Shown here one piece after another: positions 7,330 to 16,342 of a stretch of 64,000 nucleotides of DNA. Below the pieces are notes generated by a model. That model did not search any database. It was not told the origin of the DNA and was given only the letters and a program-made list of their open reading frames with translations. Every line of letters starts with the position of its first letter. The stretch's first letter is position 1. Origin of the DNA: JAJFJD01 sp965228425 (GTDB lineage: Bacteria > Pseudomonadota > Alphaproteobacteria > UBA8366); contig OZ245815.1 in the NCBI GenBank assembly GCA_965228425.1, positions 1,984,001 through 2,048,000 on the forward strand, given 5' to 3'. The translations under genes were made by a program, and so were the position numbers.

Positions 7330-8178
7330 CTACGCTGGCACGCTGTCAGCGGCAAAGGTCGTGCGTTGCATCAAACGGCGCAGCGGCAGGTCGTAATCCT
7401 GGATCGCCTTGTGCTGGACCGTGCAGTTGTCCCAGATCAGTACGTCGCCGGGTCGCCAGGCATGGCGGTAGACGAACTCAGGCCGGACGATGTGATCGGC
7501 GAGCGCCTCGATCAGGCGTTGCGCTTCGTCCCCGTCGATCCCAACGATTCCCGTGCAGTCGTCGCGCATGACATACAGGCACTTCCGGCCGGTGTAGGGG
7601 TGCGTCCGGACGATAGGATGCGTCACTGGCGGAAACGCTTCGATCTGCGCTTGCGTGATCGGCACCGCGCGCACCCGGGCCGCGAAGTCGAATTCCGCGA
7701 TGAGCCCGTCGAGCCGCCGTTTCATGGCGTCGGGCAAGGCGTCATAGGCCGCATGGGTCGCGGCGAAGCAGGTATCGCCCAGCGTCAGACCGTCAATCTC
7801 TGGCACTTCCTGCGCATAAAGGATGGTGCCGCGCGGGGGTTTCGGCGTGTAGCACATGTCGCTGTGCCAATTCTCGCCCGCCCGCTTGATGCCGATCTCA
7901 CGTCCGTCCTCCACCACGTTGGAGACAAGGACGATTCCCGGATGATCCGGCAGGCCGAGCGTTTCGCCGAAGGTGTTGAGTTGCAGGTCGCCGAACCGTT
8001 GGGTGAGGGACAGGAGACGATCCGGCGTGATGGATTGTCCGCGGAAGAAGATCACGCCATTCTTGTTATAGGCCTCGTCGATGGCGTCGAAGTCGGCATC
8101 GTCCAGGTCGCGCGACAGGTCGACACCGCGAATCTCAGCGCCCACCGCCGCGTTGGTGCGAATGACATCGATCCTCAT
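7330..8178 (-). CDS. TauD/TfdA-family Fe(II)/2-oxoglutarate dioxygenase (canonical type)
   Basis: The 282-residue enzyme has the facial triad H105-x-D107 (NWHSDMCY) and distal H256 (CTVQHKAI), plus R272 near the C-terminus for 2-oxoglutarate. It starts MRIDVIRTNAAVGAEIRGVD, as TauD/TfdA proteins do, and has the usual length. Members hydroxylate taurine, aryloxyacetates and similar small acids, releasing succinate and CO2; the substrate here is unknown. AGGAG lies 6 bases before ATG. It is the last gene of a minus-strand catabolic run (MmgE/PrpD, second dioxygenase, VOC, amidohydrolase, molybdenum hydroxylase). Confidence 0.88.
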   Translation of the reverse strand: MRIDVIRTNAAVGAEIRGVDLSRDLDDADFDAIDEAYNKNGVIFFRGQSITPDRLLSLTQRFGDLQLNTFGETLGLPDHPGIVLVSNVVEDGREIGIKRAGENWHSDMCYTPKPPRGTILYAQEVPEIDGLTLGDTCFAATHAAYDALPDAMKRRLDGLIAEFDFAARVRAVPITQAQIEAFPPVTHPIVRTHPYTGRKCLYVMRDDCTGIVGIDGDEAQRLIEALADHIVRPEFVYRHAWRPGDVLIWDNCTVQHKAIQDYDLPLRRLMQRTTFAADSVPA

Positions 8179-8275
8179 AGGAGGCTCCTGCCGGTCATGT
8201 TTCGTTGCAAACGATGCTAGCGCCGGGACCGAGTTCCGCGCAACTTGGACGTCCTAAAGGAGCCAACGTGCAAAT

Positions 8276-9619
8276 TTAACCGCAAACCTCCGATAACCGT
8301 GACAGCTCGGCGGCGCTCAACTCGTGCAGGCGGCTGGCGAGGGCGACGAATTCTTCCTCGGTCGCATCGTTGAAAACCCGCTTTAGGCAATCGTGGATTT
8401 TGATGCGGTGGCGTTCCGGCGTCGTCGGCTCGCCTTTGTAGTGGCCGAGACCTTTCTCGCAATGCACTTCGATGCGCGTGCCGTCGTTCAGGGTCACCGC
8501 CAGATCGACCCAGCGGCCGACCGTCGTATCCGGGATCGACGGGTTCGGTTCGAGCGTGACCTTCTTCATCAGCGATTGAATGTCGTCCCGATTGACCACG
8601 TCGTTCTGGAAATGGTCGATGCCCAACGGGCCGTCGATCAGGGCGGCGGCGACTGTGTAGTGCATGCTGAACTTGCCGTCGAGACCGGTTGTGGGCAGCG
8701 GCCGGTCGACATGTTCCGACGGGGCCACGGTCATGGTGACGCTTTCGATATGCGAAATGTCGGCGATTTGCTCGCGCGCCTCGAGCGCCGCGTTGATGCC
8801 CCAATGCGTGACGTATTGCGCGGGAAAGAGCTTGATGTTGTAGCCGGGATCGACGATGCGGAATGTTTCGCCATAGGCGAGCAGGATGTCCGGGGTGAGG
8901 TCGTCCTTGAGGAAGGCGTCGGCCCAACCGTGCTTATGTTCCAGCACATCCGTATTGGCGTCGAAGCCGTGCGACGCCAACAGCGCCGCGTCGAGGCCGT
9001 TGGCGCCCGAATAGCCGCAATGGGTGCATTTGGCCATGGTGCCCTTGTTCGCCGACAGCGTGCCGCAGCGGCTGGCGGCGATGGCGATGGCGTATCCGGT
9101 CTGCTGCGCGTCGAGCCCCAGCATATGCGAGGCGGCGACGGCGCTTCCCAAGGGGCCGACCACGCCCGGCGTGTGGAAGACGTAACGGCCCGCATGGCCC
9201 TCGGCAAAGCGAAGCCGGCCTTCCATCTCGATGCCTTTCACCAACGCCGTTGCGGCGGTGCGGCCGTCGGCGCCCAGTTTCTCCGCCAGTGCCAGAACGC
9301 CGGGCAGCACCGGTGACGTGGCGTGGTTGGGCGGCGTGGACATGGGTTCGTAATCGAGCACATGCATGGATGCGCCGTTGAGATAGGCGGCGTAGAAGGG
9401 CGATGTCTTGAAGCCGAACCCGATGATGGTCGAGACCGGCGCGCACCCCTGATCGCGCACATATTCGGCGAGGGCCTTCGGCGCCTTCTGCGTCGTCCCG
9501 GCGAGCGCCACCGACAGGCCGTCGAGCGTCACGCGATCCGCGTGAGCAAACGCCTCGTCCGGAATATCGGCGTCGGTCACGGCCACGATTTTTTCGCAAA
9601 GTTCGGTCGTCAATCCCAT
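8276..9619 (-). CDS. MmgE/PrpD family protein
   Basis: The 447-residue sequence belongs to the MmgE/PrpD superfamily, which includes 2-methylcitrate dehydratase and cis-aconitate decarboxylase. Supporting segments are HADRVTLDGLSVALAGT near the N-terminus, the long alpha-helical domain with GIEMEGRLRFAEGHAGRYVF, and HKHGWADAFLKDDLTPDILLA in the middle. These enzymes dehydrate or decarboxylate tricarboxylate-like substrates in the cytoplasm. No prpB or prpC is nearby, so a methylcitrate-cycle role is not supported; it more likely serves the pathway of the surrounding dioxygenases. It begins 37 bp after the upstream dioxygenase gene. Confidence 0.85.
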   Translation of the reverse strand: MGLTTELCEKIVAVTDADIPDEAFAHADRVTLDGLSVALAGTTQKAPKALAEYVRDQGCAPVSTIIGFGFKTSPFYAAYLNGASMHVLDYEPMSTPPNHATSPVLPGVLALAEKLGADGRTAATALVKGIEMEGRLRFAEGHAGRYVFHTPGVVGPLGSAVAASHMLGLDAQQTGYAIAIAASRCGTLSANKGTMAKCTHCGYSGANGLDAALLASHGFDANTDVLEHKHGWADAFLKDDLTPDILLAYGETFRIVDPGYNIKLFPAQYVTHWGINAALEAREQIADISHIESVTMTVAPSEHVDRPLPTTGLDGKFSMHYTVAAALIDGPLGIDHFQNDVVNRDDIQSLMKKVTLEPNPSIPDTTVGRWVDLAVTLNDGTRIEVHCEKGLGHYKGEPTTPERHRIKIHDCLKRVFNDATEEEFVALASRLHELSAAELSRLSEVCG

Positions 9620-9656
9620 CGCATGCTCCTATCTGCCGCTGTCCGTGTTTCGCCGG

Positions 9657-10730
9657 CTACGCCACGTCCATCGGCGCGGGCTCCCTCGGATCGGTGACAA
9701 CGATCCCGGTCGGTCTTCCGCCCGGCGTCGTTGACCGGTACCGATCGTAAAACGCTTGCGGCAGCGGCCAGCCGCCGGGAACGGCAAGCCACAGGCGGAG
9801 CAAATGGCGTTTACGCTCCGGCTCCGGATAGTCTTCGTATCCGGTGCGCGAATGCATGGTCGTTAGGTTGTTGACGAACTGGACATCGCCGGGATCGAAG
9901 GTGATGTCGAGACTGAACGCCGGGTCGGCCGCGAGGTCACGCAGCATGTCGAGCGCGTCCCATTGCGCCCGTGTAAGGCGCGGCAGTTCCGAAAACCGCT
10001 GTGCGGATTCGACGAAACGCCGCACGAAGCAGACGATCAGACGCCCTTCGTGATGGCTGAATACCGGTAGCTGGTAATAGGGTTCCCAGCCCTCGGGCAC
10101 CTCGCCACGGCGGTCGAGATACATCGGCTGCAAGAGTTCGGCGAGCAGGTCGGGCCGGCGCTTCAGCATCTCGTTGTAGAGCGCGCCGGCGCTGACGACA
10201 CTGCTCAACCCACCGGATTTCGAGGGCTTGAGGCAAAACAGCCCGATAATCTCGCCGCCGATATCGTTGTGAAAGGACAGCGCGGCGCGCGACCGATGGC
10301 CCCGGTTGTTCACGTCGTCGACGTCGACCCCGATGTCCTTCACATGTCCCAAGACATGTCCGTAGGCGTTCTGCGTCACCGCTTCTCCGATATGGGCGCC
10401 GATACCCCAATACGTGACGGCGCATCGCTCGCGCGACCAACGGTCGACCGGAAGCCCGCGCACGACATGTACGCCGAGACCATTGACGATATTCTCGCGA
10501 ATTCGATCGAGTGTGCCGGCAAACTCAGGAAGCGGAAAATCATCCTTGCCGAAATCCGGAACGTGACAGCCGCGGGCGATAAGTCGATCGGTGCTGCGCT
10601 CCAGCTCGGCAATCTCGTCCCCGGTAACGTGGTGGATCCAATCCGCGCGCTTTTCCAAATCAGCGCCGCGCCAGACCGACGGGTTGTCGACGGCGGGAGA
10701 CGGGTCGGGTAATCCGTGATCTGTGCTCAT
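9657..10730 (-). CDS. TauD/TfdA-superfamily dioxygenase (long subfamily, copy 1)
   Basis: The 357-residue protein has H154-x-D156 (LSFHNDIGGEIIGLFCL), distal H293 (NLTTMHSRTGYEDY) and RKRHLLRLWL with the 2-oxoglutarate-binding arginine. It belongs to the same subfamily as the proteins at 16343, 19958, 40243 and 43163: PxxW near the N-terminus, a DxFPLP-like segment, a G-V-x-x-x-R-G-x-P-V/I-D strand, and R-H-L-L-R-L-W-L at the end. The frame extends to 10802, but the ATG at 10730 matches the family N-terminus. The Shine-Dalgarno is weak. Substrate unknown; upstream neighbours are a VOC protein and an amidohydrolase. Confidence 0.85.
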   Translation of the reverse strand: MSTDHGLPDPSPAVDNPSVWRGADLEKRADWIHHVTGDEIAELERSTDRLIARGCHVPDFGKDDFPLPEFAGTLDRIRENIVNGLGVHVVRGLPVDRWSRERCAVTYWGIGAHIGEAVTQNAYGHVLGHVKDIGVDVDDVNNRGHRSRAALSFHNDIGGEIIGLFCLKPSKSGGLSSVVSAGALYNEMLKRRPDLLAELLQPMYLDRRGEVPEGWEPYYQLPVFSHHEGRLIVCFVRRFVESAQRFSELPRLTRAQWDALDMLRDLAADPAFSLDITFDPGDVQFVNNLTTMHSRTGYEDYPEPERKRHLLRLWLAVPGGWPLPQAFYDRYRSTTPGGRPTGIVVTDPREPAPMDVA

Positions 10731-10847
10731 TAGGATTCGTGCGCTCCATACGGCAATCGGAGGATCCCGGTAATTAAGCCCTATAACGGAAAGCCGACGC
10801 AAACCGGTAGTAATGACCGTTTGGTGTCCATCCCATTAGGAGATTTT

Positions 10848-11246
10848 CTATTCCTTGGCCGCCTGCAGGAAGCGGCCAGTTGGTGCGATCTCGGCGACGG
10901 TGCCGCCCGGCGCGCGGAATTTTACCGGGATGACGCCGGGGGTAGAGATGATTTCGTACCCGCGGGCCTTGATGTCCTCGACGCCTTTCTCCAGGTCGTC
11001 GACCTCGAACCCCATATGATGAATGCAAGGTTTTTCACCGGCGGCCTTGGATTCGGCGGATTGCGTGCCTTTGTCATATTGCAGGATGGACAGATCGATA
11101 TGGCCGTCCGTGAGATGGCAGGAATAGTGATCCCGGTGGTGCTCGCTGCGAACTTCCTTGAAACCGAGGACACCCTCATAGAATTCTCGAGCTTCCGCCA
11201 TATCGTCGACGCGGACGGCAATGTGGGCAATGCGCATGGTGGTCAC
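10848..11246 (-). CDS. VOC-superfamily (glyoxalase/dioxygenase fold) protein
   Basis: The 132-residue protein is one VOC module pair: MRIAHIAVRVDDMAEAREFY with GVLGFKEV, then IHHMGFEVDDLEKGVEDIKA and FRAPGGTVAEIAP. Potential metal ligands are H8, the central H (KPCIHHMGF) and the E of TVAEIAP. VOC proteins include lyases, isomerases and extradiol dioxygenases. The GTG start at 11246 has AGGAG seven bases upstream; an ATG lies three codons later. The intergenic gap of 168 bp before it could hold its own promoter. It sits between amidohydrolase and dioxygenase genes, suggesting a shared catabolic pathway. Confidence 0.85.
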   Translation of the reverse strand: MTTMRIAHIAVRVDDMAEAREFYEGVLGFKEVRSEHHRDHYSCHLTDGHIDLSILQYDKGTQSAESKAAGEKPCIHHMGFEVDDLEKGVEDIKARGYEIISTPGVIPVKFRAPGGTVAEIAPTGRFLQAAKE

Positions 11247-11414
11247 GGTTCATCTCCTTCGGATTGGATCGGCAAGCGGCGGCAACTATGGCAGTTCCGA
11301 AATTCATCGACAGTATAGAAGATTATCTGATAGCGAACGAGCTGGTGCCCCAGCTGTAAGACGGCGACGGTCTGGCAAATGCTTGGTCCGTGTGAGCGAG
11401 GATCCAGCGCTCGG

Positions 11415-12401
11415 TTAGCCCGCTGGGATGCCGAACAACTCCGCGGCGGTTCCGCCGAGGATCTTCTCCTGATCGGCAGCGGCTAGTCCGGACTCCAAAA
11501 CCACCTTGGTCGGGGCCGGGTCGCCGATGGGGAAGGGGTAGTCGGAGCCGAGCATGACCTTGTCCACGCCGACCTTGTCGCAGAGATAGCGCAGCGCGTC
11601 GGTCTGAAACACCAGGCTGTCGAAATAGCAGTGCTGAAAACCTTCCTCCGGGTCGGCGTATTTGCCGGGGTTGGCGTTGAAGTTGCGGATCAGCCGGCCG
11701 AGCGCGAAGGGCAGGCCGCCGCCGCCGGTACTGAGCACCGCCTTCATGCCGCTGTATTTCACGAAATGGCCGGAGAACAGCAGCCGGGCGCAGGCCGTCG
11801 TCATGTCGTTCACGCGGACGATCGTGTTAACCAGATCGGGCGCCTGGACGCGCGGATCGCGCAGGTCGAAGACCGGATGGATGATGATGACCGCGCCGCG
11901 GTCCGACGCCACCTCCCAGAACGGGTCGAGGTCCGGATCGTCCAGATTGCCGCCGTCGCCCTTCGGCTGCGCCGCGATCATCAGGCCGGGGAAGCCCGCG
12001 TCCATCGCCTCGCCGAGGACTTCCGCCGCCAGTTTGCCGTCCTGCATCGGGACGCTGGCGAGGGGGGTCAGGCGCGGCTGGTCCTTGGTGGCTTCCAGCA
12101 GATGCTCGTTGATCATGCGGCTCCACTCGGCGGCTTCCCCGGCGGGGAGTTCATAGCCGAACATGTCGAGCCAGCCGCCGTTGATCTGGTGATCGATGTC
12201 GCGCTCGGTCATCCACTGCAGCCGGTTCTCGGTGTCGCGCAGGTTCGGCATGACCGGCCGGGTCGGCTTGCCGCCGGCGAAGGCGAGCTGGAACTTGCCG
12301 TCCTCGTGCAGCAGGTCGACCGACGGGAATTTCCCGATATTCTTCAGCAACGCGTCGAACATCTGCTGCGGGGCGAAATGGGCGTGGATATCGATATTCA
12401 T
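11415..12401 (-). CDS. Amidohydrolase-family metal-dependent hydrolase or decarboxylase (ACMSD-like)
   Basis: The 328-residue TIM-barrel protein starts MNIDIHAHFAPQQ with the metal-binding HxH (H6, H8). A further His lies in AVIIIHPVFDLRDP and a catalytic Asp in KVMLGSDYPFPIGDP near the C-terminus. This pattern is typical of the amidohydrolase_2 group containing ACMSD and gamma-resorcylate decarboxylase, which decarboxylate aromatic or muconate-type acids. Start is ATG 28 bp after the stop of the molybdenum hydroxylase large subunit, so co-transcription is likely. The substrate is not known. Confidence 0.85.
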   Translation of the reverse strand: MNIDIHAHFAPQQMFDALLKNIGKFPSVDLLHEDGKFQLAFAGGKPTRPVMPNLRDTENRLQWMTERDIDHQINGGWLDMFGYELPAGEAAEWSRMINEHLLEATKDQPRLTPLASVPMQDGKLAAEVLGEAMDAGFPGLMIAAQPKGDGGNLDDPDLDPFWEVASDRGAVIIIHPVFDLRDPRVQAPDLVNTIVRVNDMTTACARLLFSGHFVKYSGMKAVLSTGGGGLPFALGRLIRNFNANPGKYADPEEGFQHCYFDSLVFQTDALRYLCDKVGVDKVMLGSDYPFPIGDPAPTKVVLESGLAAADQEKILGGTAAELFGIPAG

Positions 12402-12429
12402 GGTTGAGCCTTATCGGGAAGAAACGGGT

Positions 12430-14829
12430 TCAGTCGCGGCCGTCGACATTGCGCAGCATGTCGCTCAGCGTGCCGAGCTTGATCGGCAGGCTCTCGGCGG
12501 TCAGGCCGTGCGGAGCCAGGGCGTCGTTGACGGCGCTGACGACGGCGGCGGGCGATCCCATATACCCGGCTTCCCCCGCGCCCTTCTGGCCGAGCGGCGT
12601 CAACGGCGACGGCGTGCAGTGTTCGTCCATCTGCACGTCGGGAATCTCCATCGACGACGGCAACAGGTAATCCATGAAGGTGCCGCTGAGATGCTGGCCG
12701 GCCTCGTCATACTCGAATTTTTCGTACAGCGCCGCGCCGATGCCATGCGCAATGCCGCCGAGCAGCATGCCCTTCACGATCGCCGGGCTGATCACGGTGC
12801 CGCAGTCATGCACGATGAAATAGCGAGGGATCCTCACCTTGCCGGTCCCCGGATCGATGGTGACCAGCGTGATATGCGTCTCGAAGGAGAAGCAGGGATA
12901 CATCTGCACCCGGCCGTCGGCGGTCGGCATCGTGCCGCCGTTTGGCACCTGCATGGTGTAACTCGCCTGCAGACCCGGTTCCATGCCCGGCGGCATCAAA
13001 TGATATTGGCCGTGACAGATGCGGATCAGTTGCTTCCAGTCGAGTTTGGCCGCGTCATCGTCCCGCGCCTGGATGGTACCGTCAGCATAGACGAGATCGT
13101 CTTCGCCGCGCTGCAGGTTGTGCGCGGCGATCGTCATCAGCCGGTCGCGCAGCATCTCGGCCGCCCGTTGCGCCGCGCCGCCCAGCATGATCGCCATGCG
13201 GCTGGCGACCGGGCTGTTGCCGGGCAGGCTCGATAGCGAGTCCGAATGCACCACGCGGATGTCCGCCGGGTCGATCTCCAGGACCTCGCCGACCACCGTC
13301 GCGACCAGGGTCTGATGGCCCTGTCCAGCACTCGACGTGCAGATCAGGGCGGTGACGGTGCCCAGCCGGTCGACCTTCACCGTGCAGGATTCCATCCAGG
13401 TCGTGGTGTCGTTCTTCGGATTGAACAGCGGTTCGAAGGCCGCGTTGCCGCCGCCGGGTTCCAGGCAGGTCGCCACGCCGATGCCCGCGAGGCTGCCGGC
13501 GCCGCGCAGGTCGTCGCGCTCGGCCATCAGTGCATCGTAGTCGGAGAGGGCGCGCGCTTTCGCTTCCACCGTCTGATAGTCGCCGCTGTCGTATTCGGTC
13601 CCGCTGGGGATGGTGTAGGGGAACTCTTCCGACTGGATGAAGTTGCGGCGGCGCAGTTCGAGCCGGTCGAGTTTCAAATAGTCCGCGACCCGGTCCATCA
13701 TCCGTTCGATGGCGACATTGGTCGGGGCTTGTCCGAAGCCGCGGACGGCGACCTGCCCGGTCTTGTTGGTGCAGACGGAGATGGCTTCGTACTCGACGCT
13801 GCCGATCTTGTAGGGACCGACGATCGAGCCTACCGGTTTGCCGAGTTGCAGCGGGGCGCGGCCGGGATAGGCGCCGCAATCGTCGAGCGCGCGCATCCGC
13901 ATGGACCGCACGGTGCCGTCGCCGTCGAAGGCGACCGCCATGTCGAAGATTCGGTCGGGACCGTGCGCGTCGCCGCCGGACATGTTTTCCAGCCGGTCTT
14001 CCAGCAGCCGCACCGGGCAGCCGAGCTTGCGCGCCAGATAACCGGTCAGGACCGCATGCTTGAGCCCGCGCTTGACGCCATAGCTGCCGCCGACATCGAC
14101 GTCGTAATGCACCCGGACGTGATTGCCCGGAACGCCCAACGCCTCGGCGATCTGATCCGAGTATTTCGGCATCTGGATCGACGCCCAGACATCAAGCATC
14201 TCCTGCCCCGGATCCCAGCGCGACACCACGCCGAAGGTCTCGATCGGGACGGTCGAGTTGCGGCCCCATTTGACGCGGAAGTTCAGCGTGTGGTCGGCGG
14301 CCGCGAAATCGTCGTCGACGCCGCCCCAGACGAACTTGCGGTGAAACAGCACATTGTCGCCGTGATCCGGGTGAACGAGCAGGTCGGTCGAGGCGAAAGC
14401 GTCTTCCGGATCGACGACCGCCTCTAAGACCTCATAGTCGACATCGATCAGCTCAACGGCGTCTTCCGCGATGTAACGGTTGTCGGCGACGACGGCGGCA
14501 ACCCATTCTCCGGCGTAGCGCACCACGTTCTGCGCGAGTGGCCGCCAGATGATGTTCGGCGCGTCGACGCCGTGCTGCAGCGAGTTCGTCGCCTCAGCCA
14601 ATTCGTCGCCGGTCAGCACGGCGTGTACGCCGTCCAATGCGAGGGCCGCGCTGGTATCGATCGAGACGATGCGGGCGCTCGCGTGCGGGCTGGTCAGCAG
14701 CGCGGCATTTTTCATGTCGGGCAGCCGGATGTCGGCCACATAGCGGCCGAGTCCCGCGATGAACCGGCGGTCTTCCTTGGTGCGCCGGTTCCGGCCGACG
14801 AACCGGCCCGCATTCGCCTGTTCGGTCAT
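12430..14829 (-). CDS. Molybdenum hydroxylase large subunit (xanthine dehydrogenase/CoxL family)
   Basis: The 799-residue subunit binds the molybdopterin cofactor. FVGRNRRTKEDRRFIAGLGR is the family N-terminus, VAVRGFGQAPTNVAIERMMD is the substrate loop, and GQKGAGEAGYMGSPAAVVSA near the C-terminus contains the catalytic Glu. The loop lacks the Cys of true CO dehydrogenase (AYRCSFR), so this is a form-II-like hydroxylase of an organic substrate. The start at 14829 overlaps the 2Fe-2S subunit stop (ATGA); the frame is open further to 15201, but that stretch is the iron-sulfur gene in another frame. It forms a three-gene unit with the genes at 14826 and 15328. Confidence 0.92.
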   Translation of the reverse strand: MTEQANAGRFVGRNRRTKEDRRFIAGLGRYVADIRLPDMKNAALLTSPHASARIVSIDTSAALALDGVHAVLTGDELAEATNSLQHGVDAPNIIWRPLAQNVVRYAGEWVAAVVADNRYIAEDAVELIDVDYEVLEAVVDPEDAFASTDLLVHPDHGDNVLFHRKFVWGGVDDDFAAADHTLNFRVKWGRNSTVPIETFGVVSRWDPGQEMLDVWASIQMPKYSDQIAEALGVPGNHVRVHYDVDVGGSYGVKRGLKHAVLTGYLARKLGCPVRLLEDRLENMSGGDAHGPDRIFDMAVAFDGDGTVRSMRMRALDDCGAYPGRAPLQLGKPVGSIVGPYKIGSVEYEAISVCTNKTGQVAVRGFGQAPTNVAIERMMDRVADYLKLDRLELRRRNFIQSEEFPYTIPSGTEYDSGDYQTVEAKARALSDYDALMAERDDLRGAGSLAGIGVATCLEPGGGNAAFEPLFNPKNDTTTWMESCTVKVDRLGTVTALICTSSAGQGHQTLVATVVGEVLEIDPADIRVVHSDSLSSLPGNSPVASRMAIMLGGAAQRAAEMLRDRLMTIAAHNLQRGEDDLVYADGTIQARDDDAAKLDWKQLIRICHGQYHLMPPGMEPGLQASYTMQVPNGGTMPTADGRVQMYPCFSFETHITLVTIDPGTGKVRIPRYFIVHDCGTVISPAIVKGMLLGGIAHGIGAALYEKFEYDEAGQHLSGTFMDYLLPSSMEIPDVQMDEHCTPSPLTPLGQKGAGEAGYMGSPAAVVSAVNDALAPHGLTAESLPIKLGTLSDMLRNVDGRD

Positions 14830-15335
14830 CGCGCGGCCTTTCCGGTGCGTTGGTTCATCCGGTCGGCGGCAAGCTCGATGGCCTCGATGATCTGGCCGTA
14901 TCCCGTACAGCGGCAGAGGTTGCCGCTGATCGCCTCGCGGATGTCCTCGCGCGACGGATCCGGGTTGCGTTGCAGCAAGGCTTGCGCGGCGATCAACATG
15001 CCCGGCGTGCAGTAGCCGCATTGCAGCGCATGGGTTTCCCAAAAGCAGTCTTGCACGAGGCTGAGGCTGCCGTCCGGGTCGGAAAGTCCTTCGACCGTGG
15101 TAAGGCGTTCGCCATTGGCCTGCACCGCCAGCATCAGGCAGGACCGAACCGGCACGTCGTTGAGAAGGATCGAGCACGCGCCGCAGACGCCATGTTCGCA
15201 CCCGGTATGTGTTCCGGTGAGATCGAGTTCGTCGCGTAGGAAGTCGAGCAATGTCATGCGCGGTTCTATTTCGGCGGTGACCTGTGCGCCGTTGATCGTC
15301 ATCGACACGGACATCTTGGGGCGGGCATTAGTCAT
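14826..15335 (-). CDS. Molybdenum hydroxylase 2Fe-2S subunit (CoxS family)
   Basis: The 169-residue protein has both [2Fe-2S] sites: a plant-ferredoxin-type set (C46, C51, C54, C66; GCEHGVCGACSILL) and a C-terminal helical set (C106, C109, C141, C143; CGYCTPGM and CRCTGYG). It passes electrons from the molybdenum centre to the FAD subunit. The frame extends to 15494, but ATG 15335 overlaps the FAD-subunit stop by 8 bp and fits family length. Gene order FAD, 2Fe-2S, Mo is the usual M-S-L order. Confidence 0.93.
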   Translation of the reverse strand: MTNARPKMSVSMTINGAQVTAEIEPRMTLLDFLRDELDLTGTHTGCEHGVCGACSILLNDVPVRSCLMLAVQANGERLTTVEGLSDPDGSLSLVQDCFWETHALQCGYCTPGMLIAAQALLQRNPDPSREDIREAISGNLCRCTGYGQIIEAIELAADRMNQRTGKAAR

Positions 15336-16209
15336 GGGATTGGGCGTCCTCGACGGCCTCGAGGATGGCGCGCTTAACAAGGGTTTTCGCAATATGGATA
15401 CGCGCCGTGTTGGAGGCATGCAGGTCTGACTCCGGCTCGAGAACGGCGTCAAGCGCCTCCACGTGGGGATCGATGATGGCCGCCGTCGGTTCATGACCGA
15501 TCAGTCCATCTTCCAGGATTGTAAGCCGGATCGGCGCGGGTGTTGCGTTGGCCACGGCGACCGCCGCACGACGGCAGACGCCGTCATCATCGATTGCGAC
15601 CTGTGCGGCGGCAGCGACGATCGCGAAATCGCTTTGCCGTGAACTGACCTCTTGAAATCCGGCGCCGATGCGGCCGTCGCCGGACCAGGCCGGGAACGAA
15701 ACAGCGGTGAGGATTTCGCCTTCCTCGATGGCGGTGGTCATGGGGCCGAGGATGAAATCCGGAGCCGGAAGCTCGCGCTGCCCCTGCGCATTCGTCAGGG
15801 TGATCGTTGCGTTAAGCGCAACGGCGGTCAGGCAAATCTCCGCGGATGGGTCCGCATGGGCGAGGCTGCCGCCGATGGTGCCGCGGTTGCGGGTTTGATC
15901 GTGGCCGACAAATTTCAGCGCCTTTTGCAGCAAAGGCAGTCGGGCGCGCAGCACCGGTGAAACCTCCGCGTCGGCCTGGCGCGTGCAGGCGCCGATCGTG
16001 ACGGTGCCGTCCGTTTCGGAGATGCCGGTCAATGCTTCGATCTTGTTGATGTCGACGATCAAACCCGGCCGGACCAACCGCATCGCCAACATGGGCATGA
16101 GCGACTGGCCGCCGGCGATAATCTGCGGGTCATCCGACGCGCGCGCCAAATGTTCGCAGGCCTCGTCGAGGCTGGACGGCTGGACAAAGTCGAAGGCGGC
16201 AGCCTTCAT
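15328..16209 (-). CDS. Molybdenum hydroxylase FAD subunit (CoxM family)
   Basis: The 293-residue flavoprotein starts MKAAAFDFVQPSSLDEAC and has the two FAD-binding motifs IIAGGQSLMPMLAMR (near residue 32) and RNRGTIGGSLAHADPSAE (near 111). This is the medium subunit that transfers electrons from the iron-sulfur protein to an acceptor. It is the first gene of the minus-strand operon; a 133-bp region separates it from the divergent dioxygenase at 16343 and presumably holds both promoters. Confidence 0.93.
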   Translation of the reverse strand: MKAAAFDFVQPSSLDEACEHLARASDDPQIIAGGQSLMPMLAMRLVRPGLIVDINKIEALTGISETDGTVTIGACTRQADAEVSPVLRARLPLLQKALKFVGHDQTRNRGTIGGSLAHADPSAEICLTAVALNATITLTNAQGQRELPAPDFILGPMTTAIEEGEILTAVSFPAWSGDGRIGAGFQEVSSRQSDFAIVAAAAQVAIDDDGVCRRAAVAVANATPAPIRLTILEDGLIGHEPTAAIIDPHVEALDAVLEPESDLHASNTARIHIAKTLVKRAILEAVEDAQSHD

Positions 16210-16342
16210 GCATCACTCTCCCAAGGGTTGCTGGATCGCGAAGGGGGCTTCTGCGGGCGAGAACATTCCCATTATACTATTGGTCGTCCCGAGACAAACA
16301 GACCGCACCCGGTCCTTTGCAACAGTAGAGGTGATCCGGCCC

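Noticed and set aside
13246..14427. 393-codon plus-strand frame inside the molybdenum hydroxylase gene
   Set aside because: Antisense shadow; its His/Arg/Asp-rich translation has no domain.
12430..15201. 923-codon version of the molybdenum hydroxylase large subunit
   Set aside because: The extra N-terminal 124 codons overlap the 2Fe-2S gene in another frame and have a low-complexity basic translation. The ATG at 14829 overlaps the stop of that gene and matches the family start.
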